From Streptomyces sp. NBC_01750 (lineage in GTDB: Bacteria; Actinomycetota; Actinomycetes; Streptomycetales; Streptomycetaceae), in assembly GCF_035918095.1 (NCBI RefSeq), contig NZ_CP109137.1, forward strand, positions 4,590,001-4,654,000: a DNA stretch of 64,000 nt, given 5' to 3'. The notes below the pieces were generated by a model. The model made no database searches, was not told the origin of the DNA, and saw only the letters and a program-made list of their open reading frames with translations. The position numbers and the translations under genes were made by a program. This document shows positions 42,583-52,357 of this stretch, one piece after another; the stretch's first letter is position 1, and the number at the start of each line of letters is the position of its first letter.

Positions 42583-43083
42583 TCAGTCGTCGTCGCCCGC
42601 TCGCTCTTTCTCCGCCATGTGGATCACACAGACCGCGACCGCGATCATGAGCGCCGCGTCCGCGTCCTCCCGTACGACATTCACGGCGTACGTCTCCCGT
42701 ACCCGGAACCACTGCCGGGAGATGTGCGCCAGCAGCTCGCCGTCGTACTCGACCGCGAACTCCCGGTCCAGGATCCGTCCGCTGACATCGAGCTCGGTGC
42801 CCTCGACGAGCGTCACGCGGTAGTGATTGCGCAGCAGTGACAGCCGCTTCCTGCGGATGGTGGCGAGCGGCGCGTCGTCGCGCTCGATGGTCATCGTGTC
42901 CCGCAGGCTCAGCAGCTTTTTGCGCAGCGTGATCAGGACGAGTCCGGTCGGATCCTTGAGCTCCAGGGTGTCGCGCAGGCTCAGTGCCTTGCCGTCGACG
43001 AGGAAGGCCTGGTTGCCGGAGTCGTCCTCGATCCAGTAGTCGTCGCCGATGGCGAAGATCTTGTCGCGCACGAGGTATTTCAT
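42583..43083 (-). CDS. LURP-one-related family protein
   Basis: A 166-residue protein of the LURP-one/DUF567 family, a 12-strand barrel around a central helix related to Tubby and phospholipid scramblases. Repeated strand pairs (KALSLRDTLELKDPTG, RKKLLSLRDTMTIERDD) and the C-terminal amphipathic helix near 140 support this. Function in bacteria is unknown; membrane-lipid binding has been suggested for relatives. Its ATG lies only 41 bases from the divergent thioredoxin-NHL gene, so the promoters overlap and the two may share regulation. Confidence 0.85.
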   Translation of the reverse strand: MKYLVRDKIFAIGDDYWIEDDSGNQAFLVDGKALSLRDTLELKDPTGLVLITLRKKLLSLRDTMTIERDDAPLATIRRKRLSLLRNHYRVTLVEGTELDVSGRILDREFAVEYDGELLAHISRQWFRVRETYAVNVVREDADAALMIAVAVCVIHMAEKERAGDDD

Positions 43084-43124
43084 GCCTGGAATGACTACCC
43101 CGCTCCGTGTTGTTGGATGGGGGT

Positions 43125-44918
43125 ATGGCTACACGTGCACGCGTTCGGGCTCCCGAGCTGACCGGCAAGGGCGGCTGGCTCAATACCGGCGAGAAGCAGT
43201 ACACCCTTGCTGACCTGCGAGGTCGTATCGTCGTTCTGGATTTCTGGACATTTTGTTGCATCAACTGTCTGCATGTCCTGGACGAGCTGCGTGAGCTCGA
43301 GGAGAAGCACCGCGACACCCTGGTGATCATCGGGGTCCATTCGCCCAAGTTCGTGCACGAGGCCGAGCACCAGGCCGTGGTCGACGCCGTCGAGCGCTAC
43401 CAGGTGCACCACCCGGTGCTGGACGACCCCGAGCTGGCCACCTGGAAGCAGTACGCCGTCCGGGCCTGGCCGACCCTCGTCGTCATCGACCCCGAGGGCT
43501 ACATCGTCGCTCAGCACGCCGGCGAGGGGCATGCCCACGCCATCGAGAAGCTGGTCGAGGAGCTCGAGGCCGAGCACGCCGCGAAGGGGACACTGCGGCG
43601 CGGTGACGGGCCGTATGTCGCGCCCGAGCCGGTCGCCACCGATCTGCGCTTCCCCGGCAAGGCCCTGCTGCTGCCCTCCGGGAACTTCCTTGTCTCCGAC
43701 TCGACCCGGAATCAGCTGGTCGAGCTGGAGCCGGATGGTGAGAGCGTCGTCCGGCGCATCAGTGGCAGCGGCAGCGGCAGCGGCGGCGGCGAGTTCAACG
43801 AGCCGCAGGGCCTCGCGCTGCTGCCCGACGGCCGGGTCGCGGTCGCGGACACCGTGAACCACACCATCCGCGCCTACGATCCGGAAACCGGGGCGGTCGA
43901 GACCCTCGCAGGCACCGGCAAGCAGTGGTGGCAAGGCTCGCCGACGAGCGGACCGGCCCTCGATGTGTCGCTCTCCTCGCCGTGGGACGTGGCCTGGTGG
44001 GGTGGGAAGCTGTGGATCGCGATGGCGGGCGTCCACCAGTTGTGGACCTACGACCCGGCGGCCGGGACCGTGCAGGTCGGGGCCGGTACCACCAACGAAG
44101 GGCTCGTGGACGGGCCGGCGGCCGAGGCGTGGTTCGCGCAGCCGTCCGGGCTCGCGGCGACCGAGGACCGGCTGTGGATCGCCGACTCGGAGACCTCCGC
44201 GGTGCGCTGGATCGACCGCGATCTGGTGGTGCACACGGCAGTCGGCACCGGCCTCTTCGACTTCGGGCACCGGGACGGTGCCGCCGGGCAGGCGCTGCTG
44301 CAGCATCCGCTGGGTGTCACCGCGCTGCCCGACGGGTCGGTCGCCATCAGCGACACCTACAACCATGCGCTGCGCCGCTTCGACCCCGCGAGCGGCGAAG
44401 TGACCACGCTCGCCACCGATCTGCGGGAGCCGAGCGGCGCCGTGCTGGCCGGCGACGACATCGTGGTGGTGGAGTCCGCCAGGCACCGGCTGACCCGGCT
44501 GCGGCTGCCGGAGGAGGCGGTGCGCGTCGAGGCCGTCGCCCACCGCACCCGGCGCGCCGCCACCGAAGTCGCCCCGGGCAGGCTCCGGCTGGACGTGGTC
44601 TTCCAGGCCCCGGCCGGACAGAAGCTCGACACCCGGTACGGCCCCTCGACCCGGCTGCTCGTCTCCTCGACCCCGCCCGGGCTGCTGAGGGGCGGCGAGG
44701 GCACGGGCACCGATCTCTCGCGCGAGCTGGAGATCGACCCGTCGGTGGCCGAGGGCGTACTGCATGTCTCGGCGATGGCGGCATCCTGCGACGACGACCC
44801 GGAGAACGAGTACCCGGCCTGCCATATGCACCAGCAGGACTGGGGTGTCCCGGTTCGGGTGAGCGCCGAAGGGACCACGCGGCTGGGGCTCGTACTGGCC
44901 GGGATGGACCAGGGATAG
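43125..44918 (+). CDS. Thioredoxin-like/NHL beta-propeller fusion protein
   Basis: A 597-residue protein related to eukaryotic NHLRC2. The N-terminal domain is a thioredoxin-like fold with the redox motif FCCINC near residue 45 and LVVIDPEGYIV later. After residue ~170 come NHL-type propeller blades (GEFNEPQGLALLPDGRVAVAD and similar). A small C-terminal beta domain ends the chain. No signal peptide is seen, so it is probably cytosolic. ATG 43125 follows GGATGGGGGT; an upstream TTG/ATG frame at 43107 is less likely. Confidence 0.88.
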   Translation: MATRARVRAPELTGKGGWLNTGEKQYTLADLRGRIVVLDFWTFCCINCLHVLDELRELEEKHRDTLVIIGVHSPKFVHEAEHQAVVDAVERYQVHHPVLDDPELATWKQYAVRAWPTLVVIDPEGYIVAQHAGEGHAHAIEKLVEELEAEHAAKGTLRRGDGPYVAPEPVATDLRFPGKALLLPSGNFLVSDSTRNQLVELEPDGESVVRRISGSGSGSGGGEFNEPQGLALLPDGRVAVADTVNHTIRAYDPETGAVETLAGTGKQWWQGSPTSGPALDVSLSSPWDVAWWGGKLWIAMAGVHQLWTYDPAAGTVQVGAGTTNEGLVDGPAAEAWFAQPSGLAATEDRLWIADSETSAVRWIDRDLVVHTAVGTGLFDFGHRDGAAGQALLQHPLGVTALPDGSVAISDTYNHALRRFDPASGEVTTLATDLREPSGAVLAGDDIVVVESARHRLTRLRLPEEAVRVEAVAHRTRRAATEVAPGRLRLDVVFQAPAGQKLDTRYGPSTRLLVSSTPPGLLRGGEGTGTDLSRELEIDPSVAEGVLHVSAMAASCDDDPENEYPACHMHQQDWGVPVRVSAEGTTRLGLVLAGMDQG

Positions 44919-44959
44919 CAGTCCGGGGGACGGCGGCCGACGAGCCGGGCCGGTGGGCC

Positions 44960-45331
44960 CTAGTGGAACATGCCCTGCTTCTCGGGCGGCCGGCCCGCCG
45001 CGCCGTCCAGACAGCCGGTCACCCACAGACCGGCGTCGTAGGTGGCCTTGCGCCCGCCCCGGCCGGCCGCCCGCAGCCGTTCGCAGCCGCCGGCCAGGAG
45101 GTTCTTCGCCTCCCGGCCGGTCGGGTCGTACTGCCTGATGCGGTTGCCCTGGATGAAGCCCGCTTCGTACGCGATGTCCTGGGCCCAGGGCGGCCGTTCG
45201 TTGTGCCGCTGGATCACCAGCCAGCAGCCGGCGAGCAGGACCGCGCCCGCCGAGGCGAGCACGAGGAGCAGGGTGCGGCGCGACGGGCCGTGGGGGCGCA
45301 CATCGACCGTCGGATGACCGAGCAGAACCAT
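44960..45331 (-). CDS. Hypothetical membrane-anchored protein, 123 residues
   Basis: Not recognised. One hydrophobic helix (TLLLVLASAGAVLLAGCWLVI, about residues 20-40) is followed by a small outside domain with two Cys residues (GGCERLRAAG and VTGCLDG) that could form a disulfide. It might be an anchored or secreted small protein. ATG 45331 is chosen; an alternative start lies three codons upstream. It is convergent with the thioredoxin-NHL gene and separated from the next minus-strand gene by about 70 bases. Confidence 0.6.
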   Translation of the reverse strand: MVLLGHPTVDVRPHGPSRRTLLLVLASAGAVLLAGCWLVIQRHNERPPWAQDIAYEAGFIQGNRIRQYDPTGREAKNLLAGGCERLRAAGRGGRKATYDAGLWVTGCLDGAAGRPPEKQGMFH

Positions 45332-45403
45332 GTGCACCACCGTGCCCGGCCGGGCCTTTCCCGGATGTTTCGCGAATGGGCGCCAACACCGGACCAGGCA
45401 GGG

Positions 45404-46978
45404 TTACTTCACGTCGACGTAGCCCGAGACCTTCGGGTTCATCAGGTGATTCGAGTCCGTGTCGATGTGCAGCGCGAAGACCGTGCCGTCGCCCCGCTCC
45501 TTGAAGCTCTTCTTGAACGTGCCGTTGGCCGCGGTCGTCACCTCGCCCAGCAGGTACGACTCCCTCGGCTTGCCCTTGGGCGAGAAGAAGATCGTCACCT
45601 TCCTGCCGCCGTACGCCTTCCAGGCCGGCGCGGCGTGCTGCAGCGTGCCGGAGACGGCGATCGTGCCGCGCTTCTTGACCTTCGGCGTGACCTTGTAGTC
45701 CTTGATACGGGTCTGGATGAGGCTCGCCTTGAGGACCGGGCTCACCGACCCCCGCACGTTCGCGGAGCCGGAGTAGACCGCGCGGTAGTGGCCGGACGCC
45801 GGTGCGGGGATGTCCGCCCGGAAGTACCTGTCCTTGGTGAGCGTCAGCGTCTTGAGCTTCGTCCAGCCGTCCTTGCCGTTCCTGGATACCTGGATGTCGA
45901 GCTTGTTGTGCGGTCGCGGAGCGCCCTGGACGTCCAGCAGACCGGAGACGGTCAGCTTCGAGTCGAAGCCGAGCTTGATCTCGAACTGGTCGATGGAGCT
46001 GTAGCCGGTGGTGCGGAAGGTGAGCGGGGCGGTCGGCTTGTTGGAGAACCAGTCGCCGTAGCCGACCTTCAGCTGCCTCTTGTCGCCCGCGAAGGGGATC
46101 TTTGTCTCGAGGCTGAAACGCCCGTCCTCGGCGGTGACGGCGCTCCCCTCCCACGTCCCCGCCGCGTTCACGACCTCCACGTCCGCGTAATTCGTCGTCT
46201 TCCAGACGCCGTTGAGCTCGTACTCGACCTTGCCGGTGACCTTGACCGGCGCGCCGAACGTGCCGCTGAAGTCGGACTTGTCGAGCGTGACGCGGGCGGG
46301 CAGGCCCTTGGGCGCGACCTGCAGCAGCTCGCTCGACAGGTTCCCGTAGTACGCACGGACCGGCCTGGGCCCGGAGTCCGCGATGAACCAGTCGGAGAAC
46401 CTGCCGTCCGCGTCCGTCCTCACCGTCTCGACGTAGGACCCGTTCTGGATGCGCACGCTCGAATCGGCGACGGGCTTGCTCTCGTGCGTGATGGGCTGCC
46501 ACTCGGCGAGCCGGCCGCTCGCGGTGACCTTCTGGTCGTCGACGGTCGGGTGGGGCCGGTCGACGCCGAATTCCTGGAAGTACTTCCTGGCCGTGTAGTC
46601 GTATGTGCCGACGTCCTTGAGGGTCGTCTCGTCACCGTCGGACTCCCTGACGATCAGGTCGACGGCGAATACGCCGGTGATCTCGAGCTTGACGGCCTTC
46701 TTGGTGATCCAGTCGCCCGTCCTCCTGTTGCCCGACGCGAGCTCGAAGTCGTGGACCCACTCGACGGCAACGTTCTCGCCCGGCTTGTGGACGACGGCGC
46801 TGATGCCGGTCACGTCGCTGTCGGTCTTCAGGTCGTCGACGAAGAGGCGGCCGAACTGCTTGTCGTGGCCGGAGACCTTGAGGGCGGTCGGCCCCGCGGC
46901 GGCGACGGCGGTGGCGGGCACCGCGAGTACACCCAGTACCACAGAGGTGGACAGGGCAAAGGAAATGCTGCGCTTCAC
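45404..46978 (-). CDS. Secreted multi-domain beta-sandwich protein
   Basis: A 524-residue exported protein of unknown function. A signal peptide (SFALSTSVVLGVLAVPATAVAAA) is followed by repeated Ig-like modules with strands such as GPTALKVSGHDKQFG, KKRGTIAVSGTLQHA and ARVTLDKSDFSGTFG, and YGG/DGRFS turns. No membrane anchor or wall-binding motif was found, so release to the medium or wall association is likely. GTG 46978 follows a GGGGGGA site and begins the signal peptide directly. Such calcium-free Ig-like proteins are frequent in streptomycetes. Transcribed alone. Confidence 0.75.
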   Translation of the reverse strand: MKRSISFALSTSVVLGVLAVPATAVAAAGPTALKVSGHDKQFGRLFVDDLKTDSDVTGISAVVHKPGENVAVEWVHDFELASGNRRTGDWITKKAVKLEITGVFAVDLIVRESDGDETTLKDVGTYDYTARKYFQEFGVDRPHPTVDDQKVTASGRLAEWQPITHESKPVADSSVRIQNGSYVETVRTDADGRFSDWFIADSGPRPVRAYYGNLSSELLQVAPKGLPARVTLDKSDFSGTFGAPVKVTGKVEYELNGVWKTTNYADVEVVNAAGTWEGSAVTAEDGRFSLETKIPFAGDKRQLKVGYGDWFSNKPTAPLTFRTTGYSSIDQFEIKLGFDSKLTVSGLLDVQGAPRPHNKLDIQVSRNGKDGWTKLKTLTLTKDRYFRADIPAPASGHYRAVYSGSANVRGSVSPVLKASLIQTRIKDYKVTPKVKKRGTIAVSGTLQHAAPAWKAYGGRKVTIFFSPKGKPRESYLLGEVTTAANGTFKKSFKERGDGTVFALHIDTDSNHLMNPKVSGYVDVK

Positions 46979-47098
46979 GTGTGCGTCCCCCCGGACGATT
47001 CGAGGGGCGCGTGAGAGAAGAGACAACAAAGTGGTCAATGAGACGCGCCCCGAACCCCCATGCTAAGCGGGCCCGGGGCGTGTCGGACAACGGATTTG

Positions 47099-48391
47099 TC
47101 AGCCCGTCAGGAATGACACAAGCGCGTTGGCCAGCAGATACGGATCCTTCGCGCCGCACAGCTCACGCGCACTGTGCATCGACAGGATCGCGACGCCGAT
47201 GTCGACGGTCTGGATGCCGTGCCGGGCGGCGGTGATCGGGCCGATGGTCGTGCCGCAGGGCATCGCGTTGTTCGACACGAACGTCTGCCACGGCACGTCG
47301 GCCCGCTCGCAGGCCGCGGCGAAGACGGCCCGGCCGCTGCCGTCGGTGGCGTACCGCTGGTTCACGTTGACCTTGAGGATCGGGCCGCCGTTGGCGCGCG
47401 GGTGGTGCGTCGGGTCGTGGCGCTCCGCGTAGTTGGGGTGGACGGCGTGGCCGGTGTCGGAGGACAGGCACACCGTGCCCGCGAAGGCGCGCGCCTTGTC
47501 CTCGTACGCACCGCCGCGCGCGAACACCGAGCGCTCCAGCACATTGCCGAGCAGCGGGCCGTCGGCGCCGGTGTCGGCCTGTGAGCCGTTCTCCTCGTGG
47601 TCGAAGGCGGCGAGTACCGGGATGTACGGCAGGTCCCCGGACTCGGCGACCGCGGCGAGCGCGGCCGTGCCCGCGTGCACCGACAGCAGGTTGTCCATCC
47701 GCGGCCCGGCCACCAGCTCCTGGTCACGGCCCAGATAGGCCGGCGGCTCGATGGAGTGCACCATCAGGTCCCAGCCGGCCACCTCGCCCTGCGCGAGCCC
47801 CGTCTCCTGCTCCAGGAACCGGATCAGGTCGCCCTCCTCGACGTGGCCGAGGCCCCAGATCGGCTGGAGGTGCTTCTGCCGGTCGAGCTTGAGCCCGTCG
47901 GTGTTGACGGAGCGGTCCAGGTGGACGGCGAGCTGCGGTACGCGCAGCAGCGCCCGGTCGATGTTGACCAGGCGGGGGCTTCCGTCGCGCAGGGTGAGCC
48001 GGCCCGCGAGACCCAGATCCCGGTCCAGCCAGGTGTTGAGCAGCGTCCCGCCGTACACCTCGACGGCGATCTGGCGCCAGCCGTACGCCCCGGTGTCCGG
48101 CTCCGGCTTCACCCGCAGATTCGGGGAGTCGGTGTGGGCGCCGACGATCCGGAACGGGGTGTGGGCCTGAGCGCCCTCGGGCACGTACCAGGCGATGATC
48201 GCCCCGCCGCGCAGCACGTACTTGCCGCCGGTGGTGCCGTCCCAGGCATCCGTCTCCAGCACCTGGCGGAAGCCGGCCTTCTCCAGCCGCGCGGCCGCGT
48301 TGGCCACCGCGTGGTACGGCGAAGGGCTCGCCGCGAGGAAGGTCATCATGTCGTCGGTGTGGCCGCGGTCGAAGCGGGCGGGTGTGCTCAT
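47099..48391 (-). CDS. M18 family aminopeptidase
   Basis: A 430-residue cytosolic metallo-aminopeptidase of family M18 (aspartyl aminopeptidase-like). The expected two-zinc ligand set is present: His in VGAHTDSPNLRVK, Asp in RMDNLLSVHAG, Glu pair in DHEENGSQADTG and the C-terminal His in HAVHPNYAERH. It releases N-terminal residues in peptide turnover. ATG 48391 is used because upstream codons are Ala/Pro-rich and non-conserved-looking. A hairpin-free gap of about 120 bases separates it from the secreted protein gene downstream. Confidence 0.93.
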   Translation of the reverse strand: MSTPARFDRGHTDDMMTFLAASPSPYHAVANAAARLEKAGFRQVLETDAWDGTTGGKYVLRGGAIIAWYVPEGAQAHTPFRIVGAHTDSPNLRVKPEPDTGAYGWRQIAVEVYGGTLLNTWLDRDLGLAGRLTLRDGSPRLVNIDRALLRVPQLAVHLDRSVNTDGLKLDRQKHLQPIWGLGHVEEGDLIRFLEQETGLAQGEVAGWDLMVHSIEPPAYLGRDQELVAGPRMDNLLSVHAGTAALAAVAESGDLPYIPVLAAFDHEENGSQADTGADGPLLGNVLERSVFARGGAYEDKARAFAGTVCLSSDTGHAVHPNYAERHDPTHHPRANGGPILKVNVNQRYATDGSGRAVFAAACERADVPWQTFVSNNAMPCGTTIGPITAARHGIQTVDIGVAILSMHSARELCGAKDPYLLANALVSFLTG

Positions 48392-48470
48392 GGGGTTCAC
48401 CTTAACGAGGGGGGTGCGCGGGGCGGCGGCCGCCGAATCATGGGTCGGCAGCCGGAGCCGGGCATGGAGA

Positions 48471-48499
48471 CGGCCCGCCCCCGGAGAGGGGGCGGGCCG
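48471..48499. terminator. 12-bp hairpin after the acyl-CoA dehydrogenase gene
   Basis: CGGCCCGCCCCC pairs with GGGGGCGGGCCG around a 5-base loop, about 60 bases beyond the stop of the minus-strand dehydrogenase gene. Confidence 0.75.
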
Positions 48500-48557
48500 C
48501 TTCAATGCACAGGCTGTGGACGCGCCGCGCGGTCTGGAACAGGGACTGCGCCGCGGA

Positions 48558-50384
48558 TCAGAACGCGGCCTCGTCCAGCTCCATCAGGGAGTTGTCGACG
48601 GTCTCGGCGAGCGCCCGCTCGGCCGAGACGCCCGGCAGGACGTTGGCGGCGAAGAACTTCGCGGCCGCGATCTTGCCCTGGTAGAACGGGACATCCTTGG
48701 CGGCCGCGGTCTCGAGCTTCTCCGCGGCGACGGCCGCGCCGCGCAGCAGCAGGTAGCCGACGACCACATCGCCGGAGGCCATCAGCAGGCGGGTGGTGTT
48801 GAGGCCCACCTTGTAGATGTTCTTGACGTCCTCGCCGGTGGCGATGAGGTCGTTCGTCATCGTGCCGACGATCGCCTCGAGGTCGACGGCGGCCTTGGCG
48901 AGCGCGTCGCGGGCCGGGGCCAGCTCCTCGCCGCCGGTGCCGACCGCCAGGAACTTCTTGATCTCCTCGGAGAGGGTGTTCAGTGCCTGGCCCTGGTCGC
49001 GGACGATCTTCCGGAAGAAGTAGTCCTGGCCCTGGATGGCCGTGGTGCCCTCGTAGAGGGTGTCGATCTTGGCGTCCCGGATGTACTGCTCGACCGGGTA
49101 CTCCTGGAGGTAGCCGGAGCCGCCGAAGGTCTGCAGCGACTGGGCCAGCTGCTCGTACGACTTCTCGGAGCCGTAGCCCTTCACGATCGGCAGCAGCAGG
49201 TCGTTGAGGGCGACGAGCGACTTGGCGTCCTCGCCCGCGGCTTCCTTGAGGGCGATCTCGTCCTGGACCGACGCGGTGTACAGCACCAGGGCGCGCATGC
49301 CCTCGGCGTAGGCCTTCTGCGTCATCAGCGAACGGCGCACGTCGGGGTGGTGAGTGATGGTGACCTTGGGCGCGGTCTTGTCCGCGAAGTTCACCAGGTC
49401 CTGGCCCTGGACGCGCTCCTTGGCGTACTCCAGTGCGTTGAGGTAGCCGGTCGACAGGGTCGCGATGGCCTTCGTGCCGACCATCATCCGGGCGAACTCG
49501 ATGATCATGAACATCTGGCGGATGCCGTCGTGCTTGTCGCCGATCAGCCAGCCCTTGGCCGGGTGCTGGTCGCCGAATGTCATCTCGCAGGTGTTGGAGG
49601 CCTTGAGACCCATCTTGTGCTCGACGTTCGTGGCGTAGACGCCGTTGCGCTCGCCCAGCTCGCCGGTCTCCCAGTCGAAGTGGAACTTCGGCACGAGGAA
49701 GAGCGACAGGCCCTTGGTGCCGGGGCCGTGGCCCTCGGGGCGGGCCAGCACGTAGTGAAGGATGTTCTCCTCCATGTCGTGCTCACCGGAGGTGATGAAG
49801 CGCTTCACGCCCTCGATGTGCCAGGAGCCGTCCGGCTGCTCGACGGCCTTGGTGCGGCCGGCGCCGACGTCCGAGCCGGCGTCCGGCTCGGTGAGCACCA
49901 TGGTGGAGCCCCAGCGCTTCTCGACGGCTATCTCGGCGACCTTCTTCTGCGCCTCGTTGCCCTCCTCGAAGAGGATGCCGGCGAAGGCCGGGCCCGAGGA
50001 GTACATCCAGATGGCCGGGTTCGAGCCGAGCAGCAGCTCCGCGTACGACCAGATCAGGGAGCGCGGGGAGGTGGTGCCGCCGATCTCCTCGGGCAGGCCG
50101 AGGCGCCAGTACTCGGAGTCCATGAAGGCCTGGTAGCTCTTCTTGAAGGACGCCGGGACGGGCGCGGTGTTGGTGGCGGGGTCGAAGACCGGCGGGTTGC
50201 GGTCGGAGTCCGCGAAGGATTCAGCCAGCTCGTTCTCGGCGAGGCGGGCGATCTCTTCGAGGATCGACTTGGCGGTGTCGACATCCATCTCCGCGAACGG
50301 GCCGGTGCCGTACAGCTTGTCGCGCCCGAGGACCTCGAAGAGGTTGAACTCGATGTCGCGGAGATTCGACTTGTAGTGCCCCAT
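48558..50384 (-). CDS. Acyl-CoA dehydrogenase (large, FadE/AidB-like)
   Basis: A 608-residue flavoenzyme of the acyl-CoA dehydrogenase superfamily, larger than the ~380-residue mitochondrial type. The FAD-binding middle domain has [20 protein letters not shown] and FITSGEHDM; the C-terminal region holds [17 protein letters not shown], and an extra ~150-residue helical domain with two ACAD-like halves follows. It oxidises acyl-CoA in the cytosol, feeding electrons to ETF. ATG 50384 is chosen over an upstream GTG-type start. It is a monocistronic gene with a possible operator upstream. Confidence 0.93.
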   Translation of the reverse strand: MGHYKSNLRDIEFNLFEVLGRDKLYGTGPFAEMDVDTAKSILEEIARLAENELAESFADSDRNPPVFDPATNTAPVPASFKKSYQAFMDSEYWRLGLPEEIGGTTSPRSLIWSYAELLLGSNPAIWMYSSGPAFAGILFEEGNEAQKKVAEIAVEKRWGSTMVLTEPDAGSDVGAGRTKAVEQPDGSWHIEGVKRFITSGEHDMEENILHYVLARPEGHGPGTKGLSLFLVPKFHFDWETGELGERNGVYATNVEHKMGLKASNTCEMTFGDQHPAKGWLIGDKHDGIRQMFMIIEFARMMVGTKAIATLSTGYLNALEYAKERVQGQDLVNFADKTAPKVTITHHPDVRRSLMTQKAYAEGMRALVLYTASVQDEIALKEAAGEDAKSLVALNDLLLPIVKGYGSEKSYEQLAQSLQTFGGSGYLQEYPVEQYIRDAKIDTLYEGTTAIQGQDYFFRKIVRDQGQALNTLSEEIKKFLAVGTGGEELAPARDALAKAAVDLEAIVGTMTNDLIATGEDVKNIYKVGLNTTRLLMASGDVVVGYLLLRGAAVAAEKLETAAAKDVPFYQGKIAAAKFFAANVLPGVSAERALAETVDNSLMELDEAAF

Positions 50385-50716
50385 GGCGACGGCTCCGTAA
50401 AGATCGGGAGGCGGATGGATCATCCACGTACCAGTAAGTAGCTACGATGATGCTACCCGTCGGTAATAAGAAGCAACCCCTATTGGGCTATCTGTGACAT
50501 GGCTCGCTGCCGGGCCGTGTCCGAGCATGCCGGGCGACGGCGGTCCCTGTCCCCGGTTCGCGGGGGATTGGCGGGCAACAGCGGGTGGTCAAGGGGGCGG
50601 TGGCGTTCATGGCCCGAAGCCGACCGGGGCTGTTCTGCGCGTAGCCGGCGTCGGGTTGCCGACCGGGTGACCCGGCCCTGCCCACCGGACCCGGCCGCCT
50701 CGGTACTCTTGCGGTC
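50385..50716. promoter_or_regulatory. Intergenic region with candidate operator for the acyl-CoA dehydrogenase gene
   Basis: 332 bases without a gene. An AT-richer patch at about 50426-50475 holds GTAGCTAC (50438-50445), a perfect 8-base palindrome, and a GTAGC/GCTAC pair, 40-70 bases before the dehydrogenase start. Fatty-acid genes are often controlled by TetR-type repressors at such sites, but no consensus match can be claimed. Confidence 0.3.
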
Positions 50717-51166
50717 ATGTACGGCTACGACCAGAACCCGGGTGCCCAGCAGCAGTATGTGCCCCAGCAGCCCTCCTACGGGGAGCAGCCGCTGTACCCC
50801 GAGCCGTCGCCGCCCTCGCTCGCCGACGCGGTGCGGGCCTTCACCACCGCGTCGCTGTCCGCGGAGGACTTCCAGCAGATCTTCGCGACCTCGAAGGTCT
50901 ACTGCCCGCGTGGTGACAACCCTGGGTTCCTGGCGCTGCACAACACCCAGCAACCTGTCATCCCGATGTTCACTTCGCTCAAGGAGCTGCGCCGATACGC
51001 GGGCAAGGAGTCCAAGTACTTCGTGATCACGGGCGCGGAGGTGATCGACCTTCTGCCGACCGGGTACGGCTTCGTTCTCGACATGGAGGGTGATCACCGG
51101 ATGGTCTTCGACGCGAAGGCCGTGGAGCAGATGGTGGACTTCGCGATGCGGCGGATGTACGGCTGA
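50717..51166 (+). CDS. SseB-family protein
   Basis: A 149-residue protein. The first 30 residues are Gln/Pro/Tyr-rich and disordered. The rest matches the SseB N-terminal domain: ADAVRAFTTASLSAEDFQQI, then VPIPMF-like VIPMFTSLKELRRYAG and TGAEVIDLLPTGYGFVLD. The molecular function of stand-alone SseB domains is not established; in type VII/ type III systems they relate to secreted enhancers. It is short, soluble and followed by a terminator. Confidence 0.8.
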   Translation: MYGYDQNPGAQQQYVPQQPSYGEQPLYPEPSPPSLADAVRAFTTASLSAEDFQQIFATSKVYCPRGDNPGFLALHNTQQPVIPMFTSLKELRRYAGKESKYFVITGAEVIDLLPTGYGFVLDMEGDHRMVFDAKAVEQMVDFAMRRMYG

Positions 51167-51204
51167 CGGCCGGGGGTGCGGCTGGACGGGTCTGGATCTC
51201 TGGG

Positions 51205-51230
51205 CGCCCGGGAGGAATTCCTCCCGGGCG
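51205..51230 (+). terminator. 26-base perfect palindrome after the SseB-family gene
   Basis: The arms CGCCCGGGAGGAA and TTCCTCCCGGGCG join without a loop, so the hairpin would open with a few central bases unpaired. It lies about 40 bases after the stop and ends that transcript. Confidence 0.75.
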
Positions 51231-51295
51231 TCGTGCGTTCCAGGTGACAAGAAGTTCAGTCTTCAACTATACTGGCCGCACAAGGAGGTCCCGTC

Positions 51296-52249
51296 ATGCC
51301 CGCAGTGACTGTCGAGAACCCGCTCACCCTGCCGCGCGTCTCCGCGTCGGCCGGGGCCGTGCCGCGCCCCGTGCTCGCCGTGACAACGGCGCCGGGGGGT
51401 TTCGAGGGGGAGGGCTTCCCGGTGCGACGCGCCTTTGCCGGGATCAACTACCAGTACCTCGACCCATTCATCATGATGGACCAGATGGGCGAGGTGGAGT
51501 ACGCGCCGGGCGAGCCGAAGGGCACGCCGTGGCATCCGCACCGCGGCTTCGAGACGGTCACGTACCTGATCGACGGAACCTTCGTCCACCAGGACAGCCA
51601 CGGCGGCGGCGGAACCATCCAGAACGGCGACACCCAGTGGATGACAGCGGGCTCGGGTCTGCTTCATATCGAGGCGCCGCCGGAGTCGCTGGTCGTGTCG
51701 GGCGGGCTGTTCCACGGGCTCCAGCTCTGGGTGAACCTGCCGGCGAGCGACAAGATGATGGACCCCAGGTACCAGGACATCCGCGGCGGCCAGGTCCAGC
51801 TTCTGACCTCGCCGGACGGGGGCGCGCTGCTGCGGGTCATCGCGGGTGAGCTCGACGGGCATGAGGGCCCGGGCATCACGCACACGCCGATCACGATGAT
51901 CCACGCGACGCTGCGGCCGGGTGCGGAGATCACGCTGCCGTGGCGGGAGGAATTCAACGGTCTGGCGTATGTGCTGGCGGGCCGCGGTGCGGTGGGTACG
52001 GACCGGCGCCCGGTGCACAAGGGCCAGACGGCGGTGTTCGGGGCGGGCGGGTCTCTCACGGTCCGCGCGGACGAGTCCCAGGACTCGAACAGCCCGGACC
52101 TGGAGGTCGTACTGCTGGGCGGGCGCCCGATCCGGGAGCCGATGGCGCACTACGGTCCGTTCGTGATGAACAGCCGCGCGGAGCTGCAGCAGGCCATGGA
52201 CGACTTCCAGGCGGGCCGCCTGGGCACGGTCCCGGTGGAGCGGGGCTGA
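51296..52249 (+). CDS. Pirin family protein
   Basis: A 317-residue bicupin of the pirin family. The N-terminal cupin has the metal-binding HPHRGFETVTYL near residue 80 and GSGLLHIEAPPE near 120, with His/Glu ligands intact. Bacterial pirins are described as quercetinases or redox regulators (for example of pyruvate dehydrogenase); the activity here is not predictable. The gene starts with an AAGGAGG ribosome-binding site. It is monocistronic between the SseB gene and the AI-2E transporter gene. Confidence 0.92.
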   Translation: MPAVTVENPLTLPRVSASAGAVPRPVLAVTTAPGGFEGEGFPVRRAFAGINYQYLDPFIMMDQMGEVEYAPGEPKGTPWHPHRGFETVTYLIDGTFVHQDSHGGGGTIQNGDTQWMTAGSGLLHIEAPPESLVVSGGLFHGLQLWVNLPASDKMMDPRYQDIRGGQVQLLTSPDGGALLRVIAGELDGHEGPGITHTPITMIHATLRPGAEITLPWREEFNGLAYVLAGRGAVGTDRRPVHKGQTAVFGAGGSLTVRADESQDSNSPDLEVVLLGGRPIREPMAHYGPFVMNSRAELQQAMDDFQAGRLGTVPVERG

Positions 52250-52357
52250 GACCTTGCGCATGACGGGGTGATCACCCGGGGGTGTGGCGGTTCTCCGGTG
52301 GAACACCAACCGGAGCAACTACCAACCCCCCGGCCTCCGTGACGGGGTGACGACCGG

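Noticed and set aside
43095..46502. 1135-codon minus-strand frame
   Set aside because: It shadows the thioredoxin-NHL gene and the secreted protein; composition is that of a non-coding frame.
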